Shown here: piece after piece, positions 17,171 through 24,635 of the stretch | Layout of the letters: every line of letters starts with the position of its first letter | Position numbering within the stretch: position 1 is the stretch's first letter | DNA from: an uncultured Lachnospiraceae bacterium | GTDB lineage: Bacteria > Bacillota > Clostridia > Lachnospirales > Lachnospiraceae | DNA: 45,358 nt | Assembly (NCBI GenBank): GCA_910579275.1 | Contig: CAJTTO010000037.1 | Span: forward strand, 1-45,358 | Direction: 5' to 3' | The notes under the pieces: model-generated | Seen by the model: the letters and a program-made list of their open reading frames with translations, nothing else | Databases searched by the model: none | What the model was told of the DNA's origin: nothing | Made by a program: the position numbers and the translations under genes

Positions 17171-19741
17171 TTAACAGGTTGCCCCGCCTACCACTGTTTT
17201 CTTCAAAACACTCTCGCGGTCAATTTTGCTGTTGAGCAGCTTATCCTGCACATACGAAAAGCCAAGACGGTCTATCGTATCTGCAAACCGTTCACCGGAG
17301 AGTCCCTCGTCGCGGAAGAATAAAATTGCGCGCTCCGCCATCTCAAGCACCTCATCCTCGGAAACCAAAATTTTATCGAGCATATGTCCCTGTGCCACTT
17401 TCTTCCCCCAGCGTCCGCCAATATAGATTCTGTAGCCGGAAACGGACTCGTTCACCGCGCCGAACGGGCATTTATTGACACATCTGCCGCAGTGGTTGCA
17501 TGCATCGGAATCAATCTTTATCTTTCCGTCCTCCATCTGCGCCACGTGAATGGGGCATCCTTTTTCAACCTGACATACCTTGCATCCACGACACTTTGAC
17601 AAGTCAATCTCCGGAACGCGCTGTCCCACGATACCAAGGTCGTTCAAATCAGGCTTCACGCAGTTATTGGGACAGCCGCCAACCGCAATCTTGAACTTAT
17701 GCGGAAGCGCGACATCATGGTATCCCTTAAAGTACAAATCATGCATTTTCTGTGACAGCGCAAAGGTATCAATCAAACCGTACTGGCAGGTTGTTCCCTT
17801 ACATGCGACAACCGGACGCACCTTGGAACCCGTACCGCCTGTCTCCAGTCCTGCCTCAGCCAGAAATTCGCGCAATTCATCAATACTGTCGTATGGCACG
17901 CCCTGAATTTCCAGTGTCAGCCGCGTGGTCATGGTAACCTCGCCTGTCCCAAAACGTTGTGCGGCCTCGGCAATCTTTTTCTGCTCGTCTGCCGTAATTT
18001 TTCCGTTTCTGGTGATAACGCGCACATTAAAAATATCATCATACCGCTTATCCTGCAGACAGCCAAGCCCTTTCACGCGCTTGATGTCCTCGGGTGACAG
18101 TTTCTTCCCATCACGCGGCACTTTCACTTCGTTGAACGTGACACCGCCCTCCAGAACCAGTGTATTTGTATATCCAAGCGCTTTGAGCCGGTTTTGTAAA
18201 AAATAGCCCCTTTTCCCCTTTGCACATACAAGCAGCAGCTTCGCATCCTTATCCAGTCCGTCTATCGGCTCCGTCACTTTGGAGAGCTCTATCCAGCGCG
18301 CGTTTGGTATTGCAGGCGCAGGCTGTACGTCAAGGACAGTATAGTCCTTTGCCGCACCGGATGCATACGCCGCCGGAGTCATACTGTCAAGTACGCCGTC
18401 CAGTTTATTCTCCAGTATGTAACATGCCGTGACAAACGGATGGATTGCCGTCGAAAACGGCGGCGCATAGGCAAAGTCCATCGTGTCAAAATCGTCCAGT
18501 TTCATATTCTGGTAAATTCCCGTCACCGCGATATCCACCATTTTGTCCACCGCGCCTGCGCCCAATACCTGTATACCGAGAATTCTGCGGCTCTTGGCAT
18601 CTGCCGTAAGCTTTACTATGAAAGAGGACGCGTCCGGATAATAATGTGCCTTGTCATCAAGAACGCAGACAACGGATACCGCATCGTACCCAGCCGCCTC
18701 TGCCTGTTCCTGTGTAAGCCCTGTCCTTCCTCCATTCAATGTCGGAAGCAGCCGCACGACACCCGTCCCGAGGCATCCGCCATACCCGTCTCCGGCATCA
18801 TACAATTTTTTTGCCATCGCGCGCGCAGCAAGATTTGCCGTGGAACCCATCGCAGACCACTGTGGTTTCTCTGTAATGGCATTCTTTACCATGGCACAGT
18901 CGCCTGCTGCATAAATATCGGGGATGTTTGTCCGCATGTCCTTGTCTACGATAATTGTCCCCTTAAACATCTCAATTCCGGAATCATTCAGAAATGCAGT
19001 CGCCGGACGCACGCCAATTGCAAGAATGACAAGATCCGCCGCTAAAATGCCGCCATCCGTGGAAACACCTTCAACATGTTCGTTCCCGTTTATTCCTGTC
19101 AGGCTCACCGATGTCAGCACGCGCATTCCGCTTGCTTTCAGCCGGCGTTTGGCATATCCTGCCATATCCGCGTCAAATGCGTTTGGCATAATCTGGGAAG
19201 CCGCGTCAATCACCGTCACTTCCATCTGCATTGCCGCCAGATTTTCTGCCACCTCAAGACCGATAAATCCGGCGCCGCACACGACTGCCTTCCGGCAATT
19301 GTTTTTTTCGGCATATTCCCGTATTTGCACTGCGTCATCCGGTGTGCGCACGCAAAACGCACCGTGAAGCGCCACGCCCTCTACCGGAGGAACAAAAGGC
19401 ACTGCCCCGGTCGCAATAATCAGTTTATCATATGTCTCTGTAAAAATACTGCCATCCGCACGGCGGACAGATACCTGCTTTTTCCCACTGTCGACGCCAA
19501 CCGCCTCACATCCCGTCTGCACCTGTGCACCCGTAAGCCCCGCATACTTCGCCGGTGAATTTACGATAAGCCCCTCACGCGTCGGTATATCGCCGCCAAT
19601 ATAATATGGCAGTCCGCATCCCGCATAAGAAATATCCTGACTTTTTGTAAAGATAATGACTTGTGCCTGCCGGTCAAGCCGTTTTAACTTTGCCGCAGCC
19701 TTTGTTCCGGCGGCAACGCCGCCTAAAATAACATACTTCAT
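17171..19741 (-). CDS. NirB-sized fusion: CoA-disulfide-reductase-like flavoprotein, rhodanese-like, sulfite/nitrite reductase half, ferredoxin
   Basis: 856 residues. (1) About 1-450: FAD/NAD(P)-dependent pyridine-nucleotide oxidoreductase of the CoA-disulfide reductase/NADH oxidase group, with GGVAAGTKAAAKL and the redox Cys in SYAGCGLPYY (about 43), and TNIPDIYAAGDCA. (2) About 455-545: a rhodanese-like domain with the Cys loop LLVCAKGKRGY. (3) About 560-705: one nitrite/sulfite-reductase repeat with CKGTTC (647/652) and GGCPNNC (690/694), the motifs for siroheme-linked 4Fe-4S. The first pair is spaced CX4C rather than the usual CX5C. (4) About 714-765: two 4Fe-4S ferredoxin motifs, CRGCKVCQVEKGCP and CNHCGRCVNKCP. 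A plausible role is NADH-driven reduction of sulfite or a persulfide; the substrate is inference. Start has AAGGAGG. It follows nifU but has its own promoter. Confidence 0.85.
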   Translation of the reverse strand: MKYVILGGVAAGTKAAAKLKRLDRQAQVIIFTKSQDISYAGCGLPYYIGGDIPTREGLIVNSPAKYAGLTGAQVQTGCEAVGVDSGKKQVSVRRADGSIFTETYDKLIIATGAVPFVPPVEGVALHGAFCVRTPDDAVQIREYAEKNNCRKAVVCGAGFIGLEVAENLAAMQMEVTVIDAASQIMPNAFDADMAGYAKRRLKASGMRVLTSVSLTGINGNEHVEGVSTDGGILAADLVILAIGVRPATAFLNDSGIEMFKGTIIVDKDMRTNIPDIYAAGDCAMVKNAITEKPQWSAMGSTANLAARAMAKKLYDAGDGYGGCLGTGVVRLLPTLNGGRTGLTQEQAEAAGYDAVSVVCVLDDKAHYYPDASSFIVKLTADAKSRRILGIQVLGAGAVDKMVDIAVTGIYQNMKLDDFDTMDFAYAPPFSTAIHPFVTACYILENKLDGVLDSMTPAAYASGAAKDYTVLDVQPAPAIPNARWIELSKVTEPIDGLDKDAKLLLVCAKGKRGYFLQNRLKALGYTNTLVLEGGVTFNEVKVPRDGKKLSPEDIKRVKGLGCLQDKRYDDIFNVRVITRNGKITADEQKKIAEAAQRFGTGEVTMTTRLTLEIQGVPYDSIDELREFLAEAGLETGGTGSKVRPVVACKGTTCQYGLIDTFALSQKMHDLYFKGYHDVALPHKFKIAVGGCPNNCVKPDLNDLGIVGQRVPEIDLSKCRGCKVCQVEKGCPIHVAQMEDGKIKIDSDACNHCGRCVNKCPFGAVNESVSGYRIYIGGRWGKKVAQGHMLDKILVSEDEVLEMAERAILFFRDEGLSGERFADTIDRLGFSYVQDKLLNSKIDRESVLKKTVVGGATC

Positions 19742-19783
19742 TTCACATCCTCCTTGTTCGCAGCGTATTTTCCATTATATATT

Positions 19784-19812
19784 AGTATAGTGCAGTCTGT
19801 CGGTTTTTACAA
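19784..19812 (-). promoter_or_regulatory. Sigma-A promoter of the fusion oxidoreductase gene
   Basis: On the minus strand TTGTAA (19812-19807), 17 bases, then TATACT (19789-19784), 42 bases before the start codon and downstream of the nifU terminator, so the gene is separately transcribed. Confidence 0.7.
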
Positions 19813-19852
19813 TCTTTTTCGCTCCGATTTTGTATAGATTTGTTGCAAATAA

Positions 19853-19881
19853 CAGGCAGGGGATTGTCTCTCCCCTGCCTG
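19853..19881 (-). terminator. Terminator of the Rrf2-nifS-nifU unit
   Basis: 11-base perfect stem CAGGCAGGGGA/TCCCCTGCCTG with a 7-base loop, directly after the nifU stop on the minus strand, followed by TTATTTG. Confidence 0.75.
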
Positions 19882-19885
19882 TCCT

Positions 19886-20320
19886 CTAATATTCTTCCGC
19901 TATCTTTTCCTCGATATCCGCTGCCGGTTTCTCCAGCCCCTCAATTACAATCCCGTTCTTCTCTGCATAGTCCCAGAGTGCCGCATGTATCGCTTCCTCC
20001 GCAAGCAGGGAACAATGCACTTTTACAGGCGGAAGACCGTCGAGCGCGTCCATGACTGCCTTGTTCGTCACTTCAAGTGCCTGCTGAATATTTTTCCCTT
20101 TCACAAGCTCTGTCGCCATGCTGCTTGTCGCAACCGCAGCGCCGCAGCCAAATGTCTTGAATTTTACATCCTTTATTATGCCGTCGTCATCAATCTCGAG
20201 GTACATCCGCATAATGTCTCCGCATTTTGCGTTTCCGACCGTTCCTACTCCGCTTGGGTTCGCAATTTCCCCCACGTTCCGCGGATTGTTAAAATGATCC
20301 ATAACCTTTTCACTGTACAT
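19886..20320 (-). CDS. nifU: Iron-sulfur cluster assembly scaffold (NifU/IscU)
   Basis: 144 residues from the ATG at 20320, chosen because AGGAGGG precedes it and the family begins YSEKVMDHFNNPRN at that point. The three cluster-binding Cys are in GNAKCGD, FGCGAAVATSS and VHCSLLAEEAI. It receives sulfur from the cysteine desulfurase and assembles Fe-S clusters. Its start lies four bases after the stop of nifS, and its ribosome site is inside nifS, so the two are translationally coupled. The Asp after the first Cys (CGD) is the usual clostridial form. Confidence 0.95.
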   Translation of the reverse strand: MYSEKVMDHFNNPRNVGEIANPSGVGTVGNAKCGDIMRMYLEIDDDGIIKDVKFKTFGCGAAVATSSMATELVKGKNIQQALEVTNKAVMDALDGLPPVKVHCSLLAEEAIHAALWDYAEKNGIVIEGLEKPAADIEEKIAEEY

Positions 20321-20324
20321 TGTC

Positions 20325-21500
20325 TCATCCCTCCTGATTCCTGCAAAAATCTTCATATAGTGGTGAAATAGAGCGCAGACGCTCCACAATCTTTTTCAAT
20401 TCCTCCACAGTAAAGTCAATCTCCTCTTTCGTCGTTTCCTCCGAGAGGGAAAGCCTCAGCGACCCATGTGCCGTCTCGTGCGGCAGTCCGATTGCAAGAA
20501 GCACATGCGACGGATCTAAGGAACCGGACGTGCATGCCGACCCCGACGAAGCGCAGATTCCTTTCTGATCCAGCAATATCAGCAAGGACTCACCCTCTAT
20601 AAAGCGAAAGCAAAAGCTGGCATTTCCCGGCAGCCTGTCAACAGGATGACCGTTTAGCCGGCTGTATGGTATTTCCTCAAGTACCCTCCGAATCAGGTAA
20701 TCCCGAATGGCTGCCACTTTTTTCATGTTCTCCCCAAGATTCGACGCCGCAAGACAAGCCGCAGCACCCATCCCCACAATTCCGGGCGTGTTAAGTGTTC
20801 CCGCGCGACGCGAACGCTCCTGCGCGCCACCGTGCATATATGCACCAATCCGCACGCCTTTTCTGATAAAGAGCAGTCCGATTCCCTTAGGCCCATGCAT
20901 CTTATGACCGCTTGCGCTGAGCATATCAATTCCAAGCGCGTCAACATTCAGCGGGATATGCCCGTATGCCTGCACTGCATCTGTGTGGAAAAGGATACCA
21001 TTCTTTCTGGCAATTTCACCGATTTCTTTGAGCGGCTGAATCGTACCGATTTCATTGTTTGCCGCCATAATCGATATCAAAACCGTGTCCTCCCTGACTG
21101 CCGCCGCAAGCTCGTCCAGCTTTACCACACCGTGTTCATCCACATTGACATAAGTGACTTCATACCCCTGCTTCTCAAGGTACTGGCATGTATGCAGGAC
21201 GGCATGATGCTCTATGGTAGAGGTTATAATATGCTTTCCTTTCGCTTTGTATGTCTCCGCTGCCGCCTTTACCGCCCAGTTGTCAGACTCACTTCCGCCG
21301 GCCGTAAAATAAATTTCATTGGCTTGCGCCCCAATCAGCTCCGCCACGCTTTTCCTCGCCGCATCGACAGCCTTCATGGCTTTTCCCGCAAAGGTATATA
21401 TCGCAGACGGATTCGCATACTGTTCGCAGAAATATGGTTTCATCGCCGCAAAAACATCTTCCGCGACTTTCGTCGTTGCTGCATTATCCAAATAAATCAT
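20325..21500 (-). CDS. nifS: Cysteine desulfurase (NifS/IscS)
   Basis: 391 residues from the ATG at 21500, with AGGAGG six bases upstream and the family start MIYLDNAATTKV. Motifs: ITSTIEHHAVLHTC, MAANNEIGTIQPL, HTDAVQAYGH, PLP-binding Lys in SASGHKMHGPKGIG, and active-site Cys in SSGSACTSGSLDPSH. It removes sulfur from cysteine to form a persulfide for Fe-S clusters and other sulfur uses. Between the Rrf2 gene and this one is an 80-base gap carrying a 17-bp palindrome like the one in the Rrf2 promoter, pointing to Rrf2 control. Confidence 0.96.
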   Translation of the reverse strand: MIYLDNAATTKVAEDVFAAMKPYFCEQYANPSAIYTFAGKAMKAVDAARKSVAELIGAQANEIYFTAGGSESDNWAVKAAAETYKAKGKHIITSTIEHHAVLHTCQYLEKQGYEVTYVNVDEHGVVKLDELAAAVREDTVLISIMAANNEIGTIQPLKEIGEIARKNGILFHTDAVQAYGHIPLNVDALGIDMLSASGHKMHGPKGIGLLFIRKGVRIGAYMHGGAQERSRRAGTLNTPGIVGMGAAACLAASNLGENMKKVAAIRDYLIRRVLEEIPYSRLNGHPVDRLPGNASFCFRFIEGESLLILLDQKGICASSGSACTSGSLDPSHVLLAIGLPHETAHGSLRLSLSEETTKEEIDFTVEELKKIVERLRSISPLYEDFCRNQEG

Positions 21501-21529
21501 CTTTTTCCTCCTATTATACACTATATTTC

Positions 21530-21546
21530 CTATATGTTTACTATAG
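21530..21546. promoter_or_regulatory. Candidate Rrf2-regulator operator upstream of nifS
   Basis: CTATA, seven bases, TATAG: a 5-7-5 inverted repeat of 17 bp, 30 bp upstream of the nifS start codon. The same architecture, with a related sequence, occurs at 22088-22104 in front of the Rrf2 gene. TTGTCA (minus strand, 21556-21551) next to it may be the -35 of a nifS promoter. Confidence 0.5.
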
Positions 21547-21580
21547 ATTATGACAAAAGAAAACAGCTTCACAAATTCCC

Positions 21581-22015
21581 TTATATTACGTAGTGATCCG
21601 CTGACTTCTCACGCTCAATGTCAATCAGATCCTGTACGGTAGTCGAATCGATCACTTCATTTACTGCCGCATAAATACGCCTGTACACCTCAATCGTGGC
21701 ACATCCGTCCTGCCGCTCACATGGAAGCGCATTTTCCGTAAGGCACTCAACCGGTGCGAGAGACCCTTCCGTCAGCCTAAGAATCATGCCGACCGTATAT
21801 TCTCCGGGTGACTTTGCAAGCTGGTATCCACCCTGCGCGCCGCGGGTACTTCTGACATACCCCGCCTTATTCAGCACGGCAATAATCTGCTCCATATACT
21901 TTTCGGAAATATCCTGTCTGGCAGCGATATCCTTCAGCTTTATTGTCTCCCCGATATGATTCGCTAGATCCATCATAATTCGCAGGGCATAGCGCCCTTT
22001 CGTCGATATTGTCAT
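21581..22015 (-). CDS. Rrf2-family (IscR-like) transcriptional regulator
   Basis: 144 residues from the ATG at 22015, placed by GGGAGG five bases upstream and the family start MTISTKGRYALRIM. Winged helix with GAQGGYQLAKSP in the wing. Three Cys at about residues 91, 99 and 105 (ECLTENALPCERQDGC) match the place where IscR and related proteins bind an Fe-S cluster, so it may sense cluster status. It is the first gene before nifS-nifU. A palindrome overlapping its own -35 suggests autorepression. Confidence 0.9.
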   Translation of the reverse strand: MTISTKGRYALRIMMDLANHIGETIKLKDIAARQDISEKYMEQIIAVLNKAGYVRSTRGAQGGYQLAKSPGEYTVGMILRLTEGSLAPVECLTENALPCERQDGCATIEVYRRIYAAVNEVIDSTTVQDLIDIEREKSADHYVI

Positions 22016-22071
22016 AGTCGCCTCCCAAAGAAACTGCACGATTCCTGATTTATGATTGTCATTCACTATAA

Positions 22072-22104
22072 TATATATCATTTATTTCCTATAAAGTCAA
22101 TAGG
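22072..22104 (-). promoter_or_regulatory. Rrf2 gene promoter with overlapping palindrome
   Basis: On the minus strand TTGACT (22100-22095), 17 bases, TATATA (22077-22072). The 17-bp palindrome CCTAT-N7-ATAGG at 22088-22104 covers the -35, a position fit for repression. Confidence 0.6.
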
Positions 22105-22430
22105 ATTAATTGCATTTTACGCTGTGTCAATATATGCCCCAAATGCCCTAAAATATGGGATTTTTGCGAATTGCCATTTTCAATATGTATCGTTATATTT
22201 TAGCTTTTATAACTTCTTATGTTACAATTTTGTTATAAAATCTATCATATAACATCCGACTGGTCTCACAGCTCCTCTTTCTTTTCAGCATGACAAAAGG
22301 CGCTTAATAGGATTTGTCATGGAAACCAAATAGAACTTCCATTCCCATCATACATTATTTTTATTCCCAGAAGTGTGTTCACATGTCGTTTTCCTTATCT
22401 CCCACTTCAACGATTCGCAAACTATGCATT
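22105..22430. other. AT-rich intergenic region, no gene seen
   Basis: About 325 bases between the Rrf2 promoter and the end of the 49-codon gene. The only structure I see is an 8-base inverted repeat, ATGACAAA/TTTGTCAT at 22290-22320. It could end transcription of the small gene but lacks a T-run. No convincing reading frame on either strand. Confidence 0.5.
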
Positions 22431-22580
22431 TTAGAACAGTTGAAGTCTTATGCGCAGAAATTCCCTATTTATACGGCTTTCCGGACTTTTCTCTTTTTCC
22501 ATGTTATGCCGTTTTTGTTTCAACACTGACAGTTTTTTGTTAATTTCATCAATTTTCTGTTCTTTCTCCAGCAAAGTCAT
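22431..22580 (-). CDS. Small coiled-coil protein (49 residues), divergent from XRE regulator
   Basis: Reads MTLLEKEQKIDEINKKLSVL and then a Lys/Glu/Arg-rich helix ending RIRLQLF. Heptad-like spacing of Leu/Ile suggests a coiled coil. The ATG has GAGGTG six bases upstream, and a near-consensus sigma-A promoter lies ahead of it (TTGGCA-17-TATTAT), so I take it as a real gene despite its size. It is transcribed away from the XRE-family gene and shares its control region. I do not recognise the family. Confidence 0.55.
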   Translation of the reverse strand: MTLLEKEQKIDEINKKLSVLKQKRHNMEKEKSPESRINREFLRIRLQLF

Positions 22581-22604
22581 ATAATCACCTCATTCTTTGT
22601 TAGT

Positions 22605-22703
22605 TGTAATTACATAATAGTAATTTATTTTAACTCTGCCAAGCATTGTTTGTTAATTATACTAACTTTTTTTATTGACGTTTCAATTGTTAAGTGCTAT
22701 TCT
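22605..22703. promoter_or_regulatory. Back-to-back promoters with a palindrome between small gene and XRE gene
   Basis: Minus strand: TTGGCA (22642-22637), 17 bases, TATTAT (22619-22614). Plus strand: TTGACG (22675-22680), 17 bases, TATTCT (22698-22703). A perfect palindrome TGTAATTACA (22605-22614) touches the minus -10, and GTTA-N7-TAAC lies between the promoters. These are fitting places for binding by the XRE protein. Confidence 0.6.
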
Positions 22704-22724
22704 TTATCTAAAGGGAGTGAAAAA

Positions 22725-23111
22725 ATGACGGCAAATGAACGTGTTAAGGAAATAAGAAAATCAGCTGAATTAACTATGGAAAAATTTGGTGAACGGTTAG
22801 GCGTAAGCAAGGTGGCAATATCATGTATTGAAAGTGGAAAAAATAATGTTACCGAACAAATGATTAAATCAATTTGCCGCGAATTTGGATATCGTGAAGA
22901 ATGGCTACGTGATGGCACAGAACCGAAGCAGCCACCAAAATTAGAGGAGGATGAACTTGCTGAATATATAGAAGACCTACTATCAACCGAAAGCCCCACA
23001 TATACAGTAATCAAAAGTGTTCTCAACGTATACTGCAAACTGGATGATAAATCAAGACAGCTTGCAGATAGCATCATAGATAAAATTATCGTTGAAATCA
23101 AAAAGGAATGA
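22725..23111 (+). CDS. XRE-family helix-turn-helix regulator
   Basis: 128 residues from the ATG at 22725, with AAGGGAG ahead of it. The N-terminal 65 residues are a Cro/CI-type HTH (MEKFGERLGVSKVAISCIESGKNNVTEQMIKSI split over about 18-50), followed by REEWLRDG, typical of phage-repressor-like proteins. The C-terminal half is acidic and helical, perhaps for dimerisation. It probably controls its own divergent promoter region. It is followed 20 bases later by a Uma2 nuclease gene. AT-rich codon use relative to neighbours suggests acquisition. Confidence 0.85.
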   Translation: MTANERVKEIRKSAELTMEKFGERLGVSKVAISCIESGKNNVTEQMIKSICREFGYREEWLRDGTEPKQPPKLEEDELAEYIEDLLSTESPTYTVIKSVLNVYCKLDDKSRQLADSIIDKIIVEIKKE

Positions 23112-23131
23112 AAAGAAAGGAAGTGTAGCCA

Positions 23132-23680
23132 ATGCCACTACCACAAGAAAAATATTATTCTGTTGACGACTTCTATAATTTGCCGGATGATACCCCGGCA
23201 GAACTGATAAACGGTCGTATCGTCTATATGGCAACGCCCAGTTCAAAACACCAGATAATATCCAGTGAACTGCACTTTGCCATTAACAGCTATATAAAGT
23301 CAAAAAATGGACGCTGTCGTGTTCTCGCAGCTCCATTCGGCGTACAGCTCCGGAAAGAAGAGGACACGGTTCTTCAACCCGATATCTCTGTTATATGCAA
23401 TACTGAAAAGATTACCCCCAAGTGCTGCGTCGGTGCTCCTGACTGGATTATCGAGATTGTCTCTCCCTCCAACCCCGGTCATGACTATATAACCAAACTT
23501 GGCTTGTATCATGAAGCCGGTGTCCGTGAGTACTGGATTGTTGATGCACAACGTGAATATATCCACGTCTACGACCTGATAACTGGTGATTTGAAAATCC
23601 ATACCTTTCATGACACTGTCAAAGCCGGAATATATGAAGACTTGTACATTGACTTTTCAAGCCTTAGCCTAGATGTCTGA
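23132..23680 (+). CDS. Uma2-family (DUF820) restriction-endonuclease-fold protein
   Basis: 182 residues. Typical N-terminus (YYSVDDFYNLPDDTPAELINGRIVYM), then QPDISVI and DWIIEIVSPSN, which carry the Asp and Glu of the PD-(D/E)XK fold, and the family's AGVREYWIVDAQ. Uma2 proteins are often multi-copy and horizontally spread in cyanobacteria, Chloroflexi and clostridia; their role is unsettled, perhaps defence or transposition-linked. Ribosome site AAAGGAAG. Probably co-transcribed with the XRE gene; a strong terminator follows. Confidence 0.88.
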   Translation: MPLPQEKYYSVDDFYNLPDDTPAELINGRIVYMATPSSKHQIISSELHFAINSYIKSKNGRCRVLAAPFGVQLRKEEDTVLQPDISVICNTEKITPKCCVGAPDWIIEIVSPSNPGHDYITKLGLYHEAGVREYWIVDAQREYIHVYDLITGDLKIHTFHDTVKAGIYEDLYIDFSSLSLDV

Positions 23681-23691
23681 TACCCACATCC

Positions 23692-23728
23692 AAAACTGCT
23701 GCCATGGCTCCCATATGGCAGCAGTTTT
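23692..23728 (+). terminator. Intrinsic terminator after Uma2 gene
   Basis: 14-base stem AAAACTGCTGCCAT with its complement, 9-base loop, ending in TTTT, just after the stop codon. Confidence 0.85.
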
Positions 23729-23809
23729 CTGTTTGTTCGCTGCTGCCAGTGCCGGATTATTTTCCGGTAGTCAAATGCGTTATATTTTGCCCCGTAACGC
23801 ATTTTATCC

Positions 23810-23964
23810 GTAACAGTTCAGCCTTCGGCTTCCTGTTACAGGCATCAAGCCATGCAAAACCACTTCGTGGTGTCAAAGCCACGTACCGTGGCTTGATGCA
23901 TCTCTGCCACTACGTTATTTCACGGACTTTGCAGCCAGTGCAAAGTCCTGGGCTGAACTGTTAC
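23810..23964 (+). repeat. Dispersed structured repeat, complete copy 2 (155 bp)
   Basis: Perfect 14-bp terminal inverted repeats, GTAACAGTTCAGCC (23810-23823) and its complement (23951-23964). Inside are GCATCAAGCCA (23842-23852) and its complement (23889-23899), and small hairpins AGCC-TTC-GGCT, CCTG-TTA-CAGG, CCAC-TTC-GTGG and AGCCACG-TAC-CGTGGCT, ending with a 10-bp stem GGACTTTGCA/TGCAAAGTCC. No reading frame. Other copies are at 1-53 (opposite strand) and 12507-12572. It looks like a non-autonomous mobile element or a structured RNA; I see no transposase and cannot define target duplications. Confidence 0.85.
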
Positions 23965-23994
23965 TTTTATCCCCCCGATGGCACAAAATATTTC

Positions 23995-24023
23995 TTGACA
24001 TTTAAATAGAGTTATGGTAAGTT
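23995..24023 (+). promoter_or_regulatory. Promoter of the leader-peptide cassette
   Basis: Consensus TTGACA (23995-24000), 17 bases, TAAGTT (24018-24023) preceded by TGG, an extended -10. It starts 31 bases after the structured repeat. Confidence 0.65.
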
Positions 24024-24044
24024 ATTAAAAAAGTTGAGGAGAAC

Positions 24045-24107
24045 ATGGAAATGAAGAACTTACATTTTACAATGAATTATATGTACATGTATTACAGACG
24101 TACTTAA
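24045..24107 (+). CDS. Putative leader peptide (20 residues)
   Basis: Reads MEMKNLHFTMNYMYMYYRRT then stop, with GAGGAG four bases before the ATG and a good promoter 22 bases upstream. It is rich in Met and Tyr. The codons for its start (AACTTACA, 24057-24064) can pair with TGTAAGTT at 24180-24187, and a terminator hairpin follows at 24232. This arrangement is that of ribosome-stalling leaders in front of antibiotic-resistance genes. I cannot identify the gene it belonged to. Confidence 0.5.
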   Translation: MEMKNLHFTMNYMYMYYRRT

Positions 24108-24128
24108 AAGTAATTGTGTTTCGATTGG

Positions 24129-24264
24129 ATGCACAGTTACGCAGTAGGTCTGATATGTCTGTGCATATAAATCGGTAGATGTAAGTTGTAATTATGATAG
24201 AATGCTTGTAATAGCCGATAGATTTAGAAGTGCACTGGACATATTGTATGTTTGGTGCTTTTTT
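24129..24264 (+). promoter_or_regulatory. Attenuator region: hairpin plus terminator after leader peptide
   Basis: ATGCACAG/CTGTGCAT (24129-24166) forms one stem. At 24232-24258 GCACTGGACATA pairs with TATGTTTGGTGC (three G-U pairs, 3-base loop), followed by six T (24259-24264). A ribosome site AAAGGAGG and ATGAAA come right after, as for a gene controlled by read-through, but that frame stops after 13 codons. In another frame, about 24280-24379 reads like the end of a protein (YEYKNGIKAPDDAQHYRLEK, then stop). The original gene seems deleted. Confidence 0.55.
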
Positions 24265-24394
24265 GTTTGGAAAGGAGGTTTTATGAAATTCTCAATAAAG
24301 GATATGAATATAAAAATGGAATAAAAGCGCCGGATGATGCGCAGCATTACCGGTTGGAGAAATTCAGAAAGCTTCGTTAGGAGGAATGGTGATA

Positions 24395-24621
24395 ATGACA
24401 ATTAGGACATTGAGTATCGGGGACAGGGAATCGGGAAAAAACTGGTCGATTCGGCAATGAAGGCTTTGGAAGCAGAAGGCATACACAAAGTGGCATTGGT
24501 GGCATTTGAGAAAAATGTATCCGGCAATGCTTTTTGGGAAAACGTCGGATTTACTGTAAGGGATGACTTGGTTTATAGAAATAAAAATATACATCAGCTC
24601 AAAAGGGTTGATTTCATTTAA
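24395..24621 (+). pseudogene. GNAT acetyltransferase with internal deletion
   Basis: A good ribosome site (AGGAGG) and ATG start MTIRTLSIGD, the usual first strand of a GNAT protein. After that the frame is broken: the next frame reads GQGIGKKLVDSAMKALEAEG, the acetyl-CoA loop, through GNAFWENVGFTVRDDLVYRN to a stop. Roughly the 60-80 residues expected between are missing. 227 bases in total, not a multiple of three. It is the remains of an acetyltransferase gene deleted internally. Confidence 0.75.
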
Positions 24622-24635
24622 TACGGAGGTTGTAT

